Shown: piece after piece, positions 32,421 through 40,375 of the stretch
How positions within the stretch are numbered: the first letter of the stretch is position 1
How the letters are laid out: every line of letters starts with the position of its first letter
Source: Mucilaginibacter sp. L196
GTDB lineage: Bacteria > Bacteroidota > Bacteroidia > Sphingobacteriales > Sphingobacteriaceae
NCBI RefSeq assembly: GCF_009765905.1
Contig: NZ_LMUO01000015.1
Location: 216,219-280,218 of the forward strand
Length of the DNA: 64,000 nt
Reading direction: 5' to 3'
Notes under the pieces: model-generated
Database searches by the model: none
What the model was told of the DNA's origin: nothing
The model's input: the letters and a program-made list of their open reading frames with translations, nothing else
Position numbers and translations under genes: made by a program

Positions 32421-33221
32421 ATGGTATTTTACACCGACAGGATAGAGCGATTAAAAGCAGGAATAGAACCACTTCGCAAACAACTTATAGAGCACCCACT
32501 ATATAAACATATTAATTCCCTGCAAGACCTAAGTGTTTTTATGGAATATCATGTTTTCGCGGTGTGGGATTTTATGTCGTTGTTAAAATCGTTGCAACAA
32601 AAACTTACCTGCACTACCCTGCCATGGATGCCGGTTGGCAATGCCAATACCCGCTACCTGATAAATGAAATTGTAACCGGCGAAGAAAGTGATATTGATG
32701 AGCACGGTAACCGCACCAGTCACTTCGAGCTTTATTTAAAAGCGATGGAGCAGGCCGGCAGCCCGGCAAATGCCATTAACGATCTGTTCGACGAATTGAA
32801 TTACGGCAAACTGATTGACGAAGCATTGATTATTGCTAATATCCCAAAACCTGCACGTAATTTTGTACAACATACTTTTGATGTAATAGACGCGGGTAAA
32901 GACCATGTAACCGCCGCGGTATTTACTTTTGGCCGTGAGGATCTGATCCCCGGCATGTTTATTAGCATAGTAAAAGAGCTTAATCAGCAATTACCTGGCA
33001 AAGTGGAAACACTACTATATTACTTGGAAAGACATATTGAAGTTGATGGCGATCATCACTCGCACCTGGCTTACCAAATGACTGCCGAACTTTGCGGCGA
33101 TGATGACCAAAAATGGCAGGAAGCATTTATTGCCGTTGTTGAAGCCCTTACCTCGCGAATAGCACTTTGGGATGGTATTTTGGCAGCTATAAAAGCATCA
33201 GTAGTTTTGGAGATAAACTAA
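32421..33221 (+). CDS. DUF3050 family protein (heme-oxygenase-like fold)
   Basis: A 266-residue soluble all-helical protein of family DUF3050. Characteristic stretches are [78 protein letters not shown] and [14 protein letters not shown]. The spaced histidines and acidic residues ([21 protein letters not shown]) resemble the di-iron or heme sites of the heme-oxygenase-like superfamily, so an oxidase activity is plausible but unproven. It is an isolated gene with a repeat on each side. Confidence 0.82.
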   Translation: MVFYTDRIERLKAGIEPLRKQLIEHPLYKHINSLQDLSVFMEYHVFAVWDFMSLLKSLQQKLTCTTLPWMPVGNANTRYLINEIVTGEESDIDEHGNRTSHFELYLKAMEQAGSPANAINDLFDELNYGKLIDEALIIANIPKPARNFVQHTFDVIDAGKDHVTAAVFTFGREDLIPGMFISIVKELNQQLPGKVETLLYYLERHIEVDGDHHSHLAYQMTAELCGDDDQKWQEAFIAVVEALTSRIALWDGILAAIKASVVLEIN

Positions 33222-33258
33222 TATTTCCCCCCACACATATTATTTAATTATAAAATCC

Positions 33259-33333
33259 TGTCATGCTGAGGAACGAAGCATCTGTACATGCATAAACTAC
33301 TTTACAGATCCTTCGCTATCGCTCATAATGACA
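33259..33333. repeat. Imperfect inverted repeat (GTCATGCTGAGGAACGAAGC family)
   Basis: TGTCATGCTGAGGAACGAAGC (33259 onward) pairs with the right arm GCTCATAATGACA ending at 33333. The middle CATGCATAAACTACTTTACAG is the same module that follows the double-hairpin repeats near 9740 and 11535. It lies in the short gap between DUF3050 and the converging aminotransferase gene. Confidence 0.65.
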
Positions 33334-33348
33334 ATTGGAAAAAGTTTA

Positions 33349-34185
33349 TTACAACTTATTCAATTCGTCCATCAGCATTTTACTGAGCCTGTTAAAATAG
33401 CGTTTAACGCCATAGCCCATCACGCATTGAATACCACGGGTGGCATTGGTCAGGAAAACCTCATCAGCTTCGTATAATATATCCGGGTTTATTTGGGCTT
33501 CGGTTACGCCTATATTGTTTTCTTTAGCAATATTGATAATCACCTGACGCATTATGCCTTCTACACAGCCCTCGCTAAGTGCAGGTGTATATAAATGGTT
33601 ATTATACCACACAAAAACATTTGAGCTACCAGCCTCACACAAAAAGCCATTCTGATTTAACAGGAAAACTTCATCAAGCTTATTTTGCTCTTTGAAAATC
33701 CCAGCCATTACATAAATAAGCGAATTGCAGGTTTTTATATTGGATAGATAATTAGTCGCCTTCGGCAGATCAGTAAAAATATCCATGATTAAACCCTTGC
33801 TGTTCAAAAAATAACGTGGCTCATCTACCGATTGCATTTCTATGCAATAGCCCATTTTGTTTAACGATGGTGTATATAAGCCCTCAGCATCGCGGTAAAC
33901 CGTTAAGCGAATACGACCATGCTTTATTTTATTCCGGAGGGCAAGTTCTTCAACCTTATCCTTCAAAAACCAGGCATCCATTTGCGAGTAGCCATCAATT
34001 TTCAGCGCCTTCATGCCGCGCTGTAAACGGTCGGCATGTAGGTCGGCAAATTTGAGCTGGCCTTTCATCAGGCGCATACTTTCAAATAACCCATCACCAT
34101 ACCTAAAGGCCCTGTTAGCCGTGGTTAATAATTGTGTACTTGCAGGTACTATTTCGCCGTTAAAGTTTATGAAAGCCGATGTCAT
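33349..34185 (-). CDS. Class IV PLP aminotransferase (PabC/BCAT-like)
   Basis: A 278-residue fold-type IV pyridoxal-phosphate enzyme. Family signs are YGDGLFESMRLMKGQLKF near 31-48, GRIRLTVYRDAEGLY, NYLSNIKTCNSLIYV with the PLP-binding lysine (about 152), and the EAGSSNVFVW...GCVEGIMRQVII stretch. The compact size and NYLSNIKTCN motif favour aminodeoxychorismate lyase (pabC) or a D-amino-acid/branched-chain type; sequence alone does not decide. The presence of pabB in this window at 44.6 kb makes a folate role attractive. It lies 18 bases after the rluD-type gene in the same orientation. Confidence 0.8.
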   Translation of the reverse strand: MTSAFINFNGEIVPASTQLLTTANRAFRYGDGLFESMRLMKGQLKFADLHADRLQRGMKALKIDGYSQMDAWFLKDKVEELALRNKIKHGRIRLTVYRDAEGLYTPSLNKMGYCIEMQSVDEPRYFLNSKGLIMDIFTDLPKATNYLSNIKTCNSLIYVMAGIFKEQNKLDEVFLLNQNGFLCEAGSSNVFVWYNNHLYTPALSEGCVEGIMRQVIINIAKENNIGVTEAQINPDILYEADEVFLTNATRGIQCVMGYGVKRYFNRLSKMLMDELNKL

Positions 34186-34203
34186 GGTGTTATCAACACA
34201 AAA

Positions 34204-35247
34204 TTACCCTTTTTGATCTACGGTTGCAGCAATATATTTTCGCCATTTTTCTAAAACGGTTTCAAAATCCTGCGGCAGAGCGGATTCGAAATAAATATAT
34301 TTTTTTTGAGTAGGATGTATAAAGCCTAGCGTTTGCGCATGCAAAGCCTGGCGCGGCATTATCTCGAAGCAATTATCAACAAACTGCTTGTATTTACTAA
34401 AAACAGTACCTTTTAATATTTTATCGCCACCATAAGTAGCGTCACTAAATAAAGGATGACCAATATGTTTCATATGAGCCCTGATTTGGTGTGTACGGCC
34501 TGTCTCCAATTGGCATTCTATCAGCGTAACATAATTCATACGCTCTAACACTCTATAATGGGTAACGCTCCATTTTCCTTTTTCAGGATCATCATAAATA
34601 GCCATTACACGCCTGTCATTCGCACTGCGACCAATATAACCCGTAACTGTTCCGTCCTGCTCCAGATCGCCCCAAACTAATGCTAAATATTTACGGGTTA
34701 TGGTATGTTCAAAAAACTGACGAGCAAGCCAGGTCATAGCACGCTCGTTTTTACTAATTAATAATAATCCTGAAGTATCTTTATCAATTCGGTGAACCAA
34801 TCCTGGTCTGCCATCATTACCTGGCAAAGTTGGCAATTGCTGAAAATGGTAAACTAAACCATTAACCAATGTACCCGTATAGTTATTATAACCGGGGTGC
34901 ACTACCATACCGGCTGGCTTGTTTACAATAAGCACATCATCATCTTCATAAACAATATTCAGCGCGATGTTTTCAGGATAAACCTCAGTATCTCGCGGTG
35001 GATGTGGCAACACAACCGATATTACATCCAGCGGTTTAACCTTATAACTCGGTTTAATTGGCTTATCGTTTACCAGCACATTACCTAAATCTATAGCATT
35101 TTGTATGCGGTTACGGGATGCATTCTCAACCCGGTGCATCAAAAATTTATCAATACGCAACAGCGACTGCCCTTTATCAACAACTACACGTAAATGCTCA
35201 TAAAGGTCTTGTTCGTCCTGCTCGTTTATTTCAACATCATCTGTCAT
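34204..35247 (-). CDS. Pseudouridine synthase, RluA/RluD family
   Basis: A 347-residue enzyme that isomerises uridine in rRNA. The N-terminal S4 domain (about 30-85, RIDKFLMHRVENASRNRIQNAIDLGNVLVN) binds RNA. The catalytic aspartate Asp155 lies in HRIDKDTSGLLL, and CQLETGRTHQIRAHM is the second family motif. The acidic N-terminal 20 residues are typical of Bacteroidota homologues. RluD (23S rRNA 1911/1915/1917) is the closest functional label, but RluC-like enzymes share these motifs. The box TACTTTTG on the minus strand at 35253-35260 ends five bases before the start codon. Confidence 0.88.
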   Translation of the reverse strand: MTDDVEINEQDEQDLYEHLRVVVDKGQSLLRIDKFLMHRVENASRNRIQNAIDLGNVLVNDKPIKPSYKVKPLDVISVVLPHPPRDTEVYPENIALNIVYEDDDVLIVNKPAGMVVHPGYNNYTGTLVNGLVYHFQQLPTLPGNDGRPGLVHRIDKDTSGLLLISKNERAMTWLARQFFEHTITRKYLALVWGDLEQDGTVTGYIGRSANDRRVMAIYDDPEKGKWSVTHYRVLERMNYVTLIECQLETGRTHQIRAHMKHIGHPLFSDATYGGDKILKGTVFSKYKQFVDNCFEIMPRQALHAQTLGFIHPTQKKYIYFESALPQDFETVLEKWRKYIAATVDQKG

Positions 35248-35252
35248 TGCCG

Positions 35253-35260
35253 CAAAAGTA
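35253..35260 (-). promoter_or_regulatory. -7 box of the rluD-type gene
   Basis: On the minus strand, TACTTTTG matches TAnnTTTG. Five bases separate it from the ATG, so the leader is nearly absent. Confidence 0.5.
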
Positions 35261-35375
35261 CTCGTTTTAGGGTTTATTAATAAATGCTATTTTTACGCAA
35301 CTGCTTTGTGAAAAACATACACTACAATAATCAGCTCAATGGTTGTGTTTGATTGAGCACCTAATCTGTTTTTTG

Positions 35376-36269
35376 ATGAATATCGATCTCGAAATTTATA
35401 GCCCTGTTCATCAAATAAAAAACAAATTATTTAATGAACAGGGCTTATCTATTTTTATAAAACGGGATGACCTGATACATCCACTAATCTCAGGCAATAA
35501 GTGGCGTAAATTAAAATACATCTTAAAAAAAGCATCCGCAGAAAACAAAACCCATTTGGTAACATTTGGTGGAGCATATTCCAACCATTTATTGGCAACA
35601 GCGGCAGCAGCGGCTAAGTTTGGTCTTAAATCAACTGGGATTGTGCGTGGCGAAGATGTCACAAACGATACCCTATTTTTATGCAACCTGCATGGCATGA
35701 AATTGATATTTGTTGATAGAGAAAGCTATCGGCATAAAGAAGAATTATTCAACAAGTATTTTGGCGGCAATACCGATGCTTTTTTCATTGATGAAGGCGG
35801 CGCATCAGCCGAAGGAGCCCATGGTTGCGCTGAACTGGTAGATGAACTGACAGAAACCTACAATCATATTTTTTGCGCTTGCGGAACCGGTACAACAGCC
35901 GCGGGAATTATTAACGGCATTCAAAATCATAAACTCAGCACCGAATTTAATGCTATACCTGTATTTAAGAATGGTGATTTCATGAAAGGTGAAATAAATC
36001 AATACCTTATAAATCCGGCAACTTACAACCTATATACCGATTATCACTTTGGCGGATATGCTAAAACCAATGCTGAACTACTTAGTTTTATAAAAACCTT
36101 CGTAGCTGATACCGGAATTTTAATAGAACCTGTTTATACTGGTAAAATGCTATATGCGATTTATGATATGGCAGCTAAAGGCCACTTTAAATCCGGCAGC
36201 AAAATTTTGGCAATACATACCGGCGGATTAATCGGGCTATTAGGAATGAAAGATAAATTTCAATTATAG
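35376..36269 (+). CDS. ACC deaminase / D-cysteine desulfhydrase family PLP enzyme
   Basis: A 297-residue fold-type II PLP enzyme. SIFIKRDDLIHPLISGNKWRKLKYIL carries the PLP lysine (near 43) in the SGNKWRKL motif, followed by THLVTFGGAYSNHLLATAAAAAKFG and ACGTGTTAAGI, which holds the phosphate. Bacteroidota members are usually annotated as 1-aminocyclopropane-1-carboxylate deaminase or D-cysteine desulfhydrase. The true substrate cannot be set from sequence, and D-cysteine breakdown would release sulfide. The ATG at 35376 is chosen; the frame extends to a TTG at 35343 without support. Confidence 0.85.
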   Translation: MNIDLEIYSPVHQIKNKLFNEQGLSIFIKRDDLIHPLISGNKWRKLKYILKKASAENKTHLVTFGGAYSNHLLATAAAAAKFGLKSTGIVRGEDVTNDTLFLCNLHGMKLIFVDRESYRHKEELFNKYFGGNTDAFFIDEGGASAEGAHGCAELVDELTETYNHIFCACGTGTTAAGIINGIQNHKLSTEFNAIPVFKNGDFMKGEINQYLINPATYNLYTDYHFGGYAKTNAELLSFIKTFVADTGILIEPVYTGKMLYAIYDMAAKGHFKSGSKILAIHTGGLIGLLGMKDKFQL

Positions 36270-36292
36270 CATTTTACCATTTCAGGCAGAAT

Positions 36293-36336
36293 TTCTATCA
36301 TCAGCACATCCAAAATCTGCACATCTACACACCATA
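36293..36336. repeat. CACATCTGCACATC-type low-complexity repeat fragment
   Basis: CAGCACATCCAAAATCTGCACATCTACACACC repeats the unit GCACATC. It resembles the right outer arm before mazG (27863-27906). No inverted partner is present. Confidence 0.4.
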
Positions 36337-36430
36337 TTCACCCGACCAAAATTATTTTCAGTCCAAAAACTAGGTTTAGTTAATTTAAAGTTACTTTTTG
36401 GTTGATCGGTTCAAAAAGTGCTTAAATTGT

Positions 36431-36458
36431 TATTTTTGGGCACTTTTTAGTAAATTTG
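36431..36458 (+). promoter_or_regulatory. Two tandem TAnnTTTG boxes before lat
   Basis: TATTTTTG at 36431-36438 and TAAATTTG at 36451-36458 each fit the -7 consensus exactly, 20 bases apart. The transaminase ATG follows at 36475. Either or both may drive the gene. Confidence 0.5.
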
Positions 36459-36474
36459 ATAAAACCGATTTACT

Positions 36475-37806
36475 ATGTATAACCTGCTTGTATCCCCAGA
36501 AAATGTTCAGGCTGCTTTAAATAAGCATGTGCTGGCTGATGGCTTCGACTTAACTTTTGATATGGAAAAAAGTAAGGGCGTTTATATTTACGATGCGAAA
36601 TATAACCGCACCCTGCTCGATTTTTTTACCTGCTTTGCATCGGTGCCTTTAGGATATAATCACCCTAAGATGGTGAACGACGAAGAATTCAAAAAGAACC
36701 TGATGTTGGCAGCTATGACCAACCCATCAAACTCAGATATATATACTACGCAATATGCACAGTTTGTTGATATGTTCGACAAGGTAGGTATTCCTGATTA
36801 CTTGCCGCATGCATTCTTCATCTCAGGCGGCTCATTAGCCATTGAGAACGCTTTAAAAGTTGCGATGGACTGGAAGGTTCAGAAGAACTTCGCAAAGGGC
36901 TACACCAAGGAAAAAGGCTTCCAGGTGATTCACTTTGAGCATGCTTTTCATGGTCGCTCAGGTTACACCCTTAGCCTTACTAATACACAGCCAGTTAAAA
37001 CCAAGTGGTTCGCCAAATTTGACTGGCCGCGGGTATCAACGCCTTACATGAATTTCCCTTATTCAGATAGCAATCATGAGGATTTGTTGAGGCGTGAGGA
37101 GTTATCCATCGCCCAAATAAAAAAAGCGTTTGAAGACAATAAAGATGACATATGCGCTATTATTATAGAACCGGTACAATCTGAAGGAGGTGATAACCAC
37201 CTACGCAAAGAATTCATGGAAAAATTGAGGCAATTAGCTGATGAAAACGAAGCTTTGCTGATATACGATGAAGTACAAACCGGAGTTGGTTTAACCGGCA
37301 AATTCTGGTGTCATGAGCATTTCGGCGAAAATGCACGTCCTGATATAATTGCCTTTGGTAAAAAGATGCAAGTATGCGGCATATTAGCCAGCAGGCGTGT
37401 TGATGAAATAGAAAATAACGTATTTAAAATATCATCGCGCATTAATTCAACCTGGGGCGGTAGCTTGGTTGATATGGTACGGTCATCCAAAATAATGGAA
37501 ATTATTGCAGAGGATAATCTATGCGATAATGCCGCAAAAATGGGTGATTATTTACAGGATCAGCTTGCAGATATTGCTGAAAAACATACTATTATCACCA
37601 ACATCCGGGGCAAAGGGTTATTAACCGCTTTTGATTTTCCAAATAAGGCTATGCGCGATAAGTTTATTGATGCCGGGCTAGAACACAACGTAATGTTTTT
37701 AGGTTGTGGTGAAAAAAGTATCCGATTTAGGCCCGCACTTATTATTGAGAAAAAACATATTGATGAGGGGTTGGAAATACTTCAAAAAATAGTCCCCAAT
37801 TTATAA
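36475..37806 (+). CDS. lat: L-lysine 6-transaminase
   Basis: A 443-residue class III aminotransferase that moves the epsilon-amino group of lysine to 2-oxoglutarate, giving 2-aminoadipate semialdehyde. The lysine-6-transaminase type is shown by DFFTCFASVPLGYNHPKM, FFISGGSLAIENALKVAMDWKV, HAFHGRSGYTLSLTNTQPVKTKWF and EPVQSEGGDNH. The PLP aspartate is in LIYDEVQTGVGLTG, and the Schiff-base lysine is in IIAFGKKMQVCG. The next enzyme of lysine catabolism is not adjacent. Two TAnnTTTG boxes lie upstream and a clear terminator lies downstream, so the gene is monocistronic. Confidence 0.93.
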   Translation: MYNLLVSPENVQAALNKHVLADGFDLTFDMEKSKGVYIYDAKYNRTLLDFFTCFASVPLGYNHPKMVNDEEFKKNLMLAAMTNPSNSDIYTTQYAQFVDMFDKVGIPDYLPHAFFISGGSLAIENALKVAMDWKVQKNFAKGYTKEKGFQVIHFEHAFHGRSGYTLSLTNTQPVKTKWFAKFDWPRVSTPYMNFPYSDSNHEDLLRREELSIAQIKKAFEDNKDDICAIIIEPVQSEGGDNHLRKEFMEKLRQLADENEALLIYDEVQTGVGLTGKFWCHEHFGENARPDIIAFGKKMQVCGILASRRVDEIENNVFKISSRINSTWGGSLVDMVRSSKIMEIIAEDNLCDNAAKMGDYLQDQLADIAEKHTIITNIRGKGLLTAFDFPNKAMRDKFIDAGLEHNVMFLGCGEKSIRFRPALIIEKKHIDEGLEILQKIVPNL

Positions 37807-37826
37807 TATTGTAATAATATTGCTAC

Positions 37827-37862
37827 AAGCACCTGTTTTTGACCCAAATAGGTGCTTTTTTA
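37827..37862 (+). terminator. Rho-independent terminator after lat
   Basis: AAGCACCT (37827-37834) pairs with AGGTGCTT (37850-37857), followed by a T-rich tract (TTTTTTATTTTT). Confidence 0.8.
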
Positions 37863-37974
37863 TTTTTAAAAATACTATAATCGTTCGCAAACGTTAATCA
37901 GGGTATTAAAAGGCTTATCATTGATTTCTTACAGGGGTAATTATAAGCCATAAATAATAGCAACGGCAATTATT

Positions 37975-38415
37975 ATGAGCAAACACATTGAAAAGTTAAA
38001 AAAGCAACTTACAGAAATCGCTGAAGTTGTTAACGCGTTTAAATCCGAAGCGGTACAATTAAAAATTGTTGACAGGTTATTAGATGTACTTGTTGATTTT
38101 GACAAAGCTGATACAGAAGGTGCCGACTTTTTAATCAAGAAAATCCACAAAAAAGCAGACGACACGGAGAATTATCCTTTTTCTCAAAACCGCAAAAAAC
38201 CAGGCGCTACAAAAGTATTAAATCAACTTTTAGGCGGCGATTTTTTCCATACCGCACGATCCATATCTTCTATAGCCGAATTTTGTAAAGAGAATTTCGA
38301 CTCGGACTTTAAGACCTCCGAATTATCAGGAATTTTATTGAAACTGGCTAATGAGCATAAACTCAGAAGAGAAAGAAGCAAGGATAATAATCGTTTTGAA
38401 TACGTGGCCGTATAA
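37975..38415 (+). CDS. Hypothetical protein with winged-helix-like C terminus
   Basis: A 146-residue protein of unrecognised family. The first half is a long amphipathic helix (MSKHIEKLKKQLTEIAEVVNAF...) likely to form a coiled coil, followed by a charged loop (KKADDTENYPFSQNRKKPG). The C-terminal 65 residues have the rhythm of a winged helix: two helices (TARSISSIAEFCKEN, KTSELSGILLKLANEHKL) and a final beta hairpin (LRRERSKDNNRFEYVAV). This would suit a small DNA-binding or replication-associated protein. It is alone between the lat terminator and the convergent bshB1 gene. Its function is unknown. Confidence 0.65.
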   Translation: MSKHIEKLKKQLTEIAEVVNAFKSEAVQLKIVDRLLDVLVDFDKADTEGADFLIKKIHKKADDTENYPFSQNRKKPGATKVLNQLLGGDFFHTARSISSIAEFCKENFDSDFKTSELSGILLKLANEHKLRRERSKDNNRFEYVAV

Positions 38416-38426
38416 CCAGTACCAAG

Positions 38427-39149
38427 TTATCTTAGCGCAAACAAATTATCAACGCCTAACAACTTTCTTGAGGTAAAGCCTTCGCCATACTTGGCCTGAA
38501 TGCTTTTACCAAACTCCATTGCACGGCTTTCAACTATTTTTATAAAATCGGGGGATGAAATATAGGTCTGTGGCTCATCTTCATTCCAATCCGGATTAAA
38601 GAATTGTGAGCCGTAAGCCAATACACTTTTAATCTTTTTATCCCAATATTCAGTAACGTCAATTATAATGTCGGGTTCAATATAGCGGTCTTGTATAAAA
38701 TGCAGCACCATTTTTGGGCGCCATGCTTCCTGGGGTTTTCCGTCAAACCTTGTTTCTATCCTGCGTAAACCTGATAAAAATGCTGACGTTTCAACTAATT
38801 CATTGGCCCGGCCATGATCGGGGTGCCGGTCATGATAAGCATTGGTTATAATAATATCCGGTTGATGCTTACGGATAGCTTCAATTACTTTTAATTGATA
38901 TTCAGGTGTATTCGTAAATAAACCATCAGGAATCCCTATGTTTTCCCTAACGGTTAATCCTAATATCTCAGCAGCTTTGGCAGCTTCCTGCTCGCGAATT
39001 TCCGCAGTCCCCCTTGTGCCCAGTTCACCTTTGGTTAAATCAGCAATACCAACTTTATGGCCCAGTGCAATATGTTTTAAAATAGTTCCGGCGCATCCTA
39101 ATTCAGCATCATCAGGATGTACAGGCAGTACTAATATATCTAATTTCAT
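38427..39149 (-). CDS. bshB1: Bacillithiol biosynthesis deacetylase BshB1
   Basis: Zinc-dependent N-deacetylase of the PIG-L/LmbE type (240 residues). It removes the acetyl group from GlcNAc-malate, the second step of bacillithiol synthesis in the cytoplasm. The metal motif HPDD at 11-14 (PVHPDDAELGC) and the HPDHG motif (NAYHDRHPDHGRANEL) provide ligands. IGIPDGLFTNTPEYQLKVIEAIRKH and YGSQFFNPDWNEDEPQTYISSPDF are specific for BshB1. One base separates it from the upstream peroxidase gene, so the two are co-transcribed. This implies that the organism makes bacillithiol, although bshA and bshC are not in the window. Confidence 0.94.
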   Translation of the reverse strand: MKLDILVLPVHPDDAELGCAGTILKHIALGHKVGIADLTKGELGTRGTAEIREQEAAKAAEILGLTVRENIGIPDGLFTNTPEYQLKVIEAIRKHQPDIIITNAYHDRHPDHGRANELVETSAFLSGLRRIETRFDGKPQEAWRPKMVLHFIQDRYIEPDIIIDVTEYWDKKIKSVLAYGSQFFNPDWNEDEPQTYISSPDFIKIVESRAMEFGKSIQAKYGEGFTSRKLLGVDNLFALR

Positions 39150-39150
39150 G

Positions 39151-39651
39151 TTATTTGGTAACGGCTAATAAGCGTTGAATTTTCTTTTTAACCTTTGATG
39201 TATTTGGCTTGGTAAACGGATAGAAAAAATCCTGCACTACGCCATCCTTATCAATTAAAAACTTATGAAAGTTCCATCTTGGTACCGAACTGAATTTACC
39301 ATTCTCTTTTTTATCGCTCAAAAACTTATACAGTGGATGAGCATATGGCCCCCTAACCCTTATCTTATCAAAAACAGGGAAATTTGAACCATAATTTTCG
39401 CAGAAGGTAGCTATAGCAGCGCCATCCAAAGGTTCCTGGCCGCCAAAATCATTGGATGGAAGGCCTAGTATTTCAAAATCCGCAGCCTTAAATTCATTCT
39501 TTAAGGCTGCCAAATCTTTCAGTTGTGGAGTAAATCCACATTGAGAGGCTGTATTAACTATTAAAAGTACTTTACCTTTATATTTCGATAGGTTTATCTC
39601 TTCGCCATCAATATTCTTGATATCGAACTGGTAGATGCTTTTATTATCCAT
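39151..39651 (-). CDS. Glutathione-peroxidase family thiol peroxidase
   Basis: A 166-residue thioredoxin-fold peroxidase of the GPx family. The peroxidatic Cys38 replaces selenocysteine in VNTASQCGFTPQLKDL. The Gln of LGLPSNDFGGQEP and the Trp of SVPRWNFHKFLID complete the catalytic tetrad. Cysteine GPx proteins usually draw electrons from thioredoxin rather than glutathione. Here the next gene is bshB1 and the upstream gene is DUF4294, so a link to bacillithiol is possible but not shown. DUF4294, this gene and bshB1 run in one direction with gaps of one to two bases. Confidence 0.9.
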   Translation of the reverse strand: MDNKSIYQFDIKNIDGEEINLSKYKGKVLLIVNTASQCGFTPQLKDLAALKNEFKAADFEILGLPSNDFGGQEPLDGAAIATFCENYGSNFPVFDKIRVRGPYAHPLYKFLSDKKENGKFSSVPRWNFHKFLIDKDGVVQDFFYPFTKPNTSKVKKKIQRLLAVTK

Positions 39652-39653
39652 TA

Positions 39654-40268
39654 TTAATTTTTAGATGAATCATATCCTTGTTTTATCAGGATATTTTCAA
39701 TGTCCCTATCCTCGTCGGCGTCATAGGTTTCTTTAAGATTATGGCCAAACACCCGTGCAACTGATTGAAGCATAAATGCATCAAGGCCACCCTTTAATTG
39801 TTTAACCAAATCGTAGCTGGTGCTACCGGTTTCGCGGTCAATCAGTTTTATCAACACCTCTCCCTGACTTATTGTCAGGTTTTCAACTTCTTTCTTGAAA
39901 AGATCTTTTATCTGGTTATTGCAAGCAGCAACTAATTCCTTCTGTTTATGTTTATCAGCAGTAAGTGCAAGGTCGCGTTGCAATTGACGGTATCTTGCAC
40001 CGGCAAAGTGTGCATAAGGTATAACTTTGCGCACATTATACTCTAGCATGTTATAGGCAGCACGGTCGGCTTCGCTCTTAAAAATACGTGTATCTACTAT
40101 TCTTATTTCACCATACATTATCCATGGCACGGGTTTGCCATCAAGCATAGTGACATAGGTTTTAATGGTATCATTTTTGTCCATCTTCATAGGCGCTGGC
40201 TTTGGTGCTTGAGCTACGGTAGAGCCAACCACACAACAAAACACCAACAAGAAACCAATAAATTTCAT
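39654..40268 (-). CDS. DUF4294 family exported protein
   Basis: A 204-residue Bacteroidota-specific protein with a signal sequence (about 1-19, ending GSTVAQ). The DUF4294 core reads VTMLDGKPVPWIMYGEIRIVD, AYNMLEYNVRKVIPYAHFAGARYRQL, then GEVLIKLIDRETGSTSYDLVKQLKGGLDAFMLQSVARVFGHNLKETYD. It is probably periplasmic and of unknown function. The ATG at 40268 is preferred over an upstream TTG nine codons earlier, because a TATTTTTG box at 40282-40289 precedes it. It heads the DUF4294-GPx-bshB1 unit. Confidence 0.85.
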   Translation of the reverse strand: MKFIGFLLVFCCVVGSTVAQAPKPAPMKMDKNDTIKTYVTMLDGKPVPWIMYGEIRIVDTRIFKSEADRAAYNMLEYNVRKVIPYAHFAGARYRQLQRDLALTADKHKQKELVAACNNQIKDLFKKEVENLTISQGEVLIKLIDRETGSTSYDLVKQLKGGLDAFMLQSVARVFGHNLKETYDADEDRDIENILIKQGYDSSKN

Positions 40269-40281
40269 ATTTTTACCTATA

Positions 40282-40289
40282 CAAAAATA
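40282..40289 (-). promoter_or_regulatory. -7 box of the DUF4294-GPx-bshB1 unit
   Basis: On the minus strand, TATTTTTG fits TAnnTTTG and lies 13 bases before the ATG at 40268. The divergent RelA/SpoT gene starts at 40376. Confidence 0.5.
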
Positions 40290-40375
40290 ATGCAATTTAT
40301 TTTGTATTTTGAAATATGGCCTGATTTATAATTTTTGTTACAATTTTTATACTTATTTTTTGTTAAAACTGCAGG

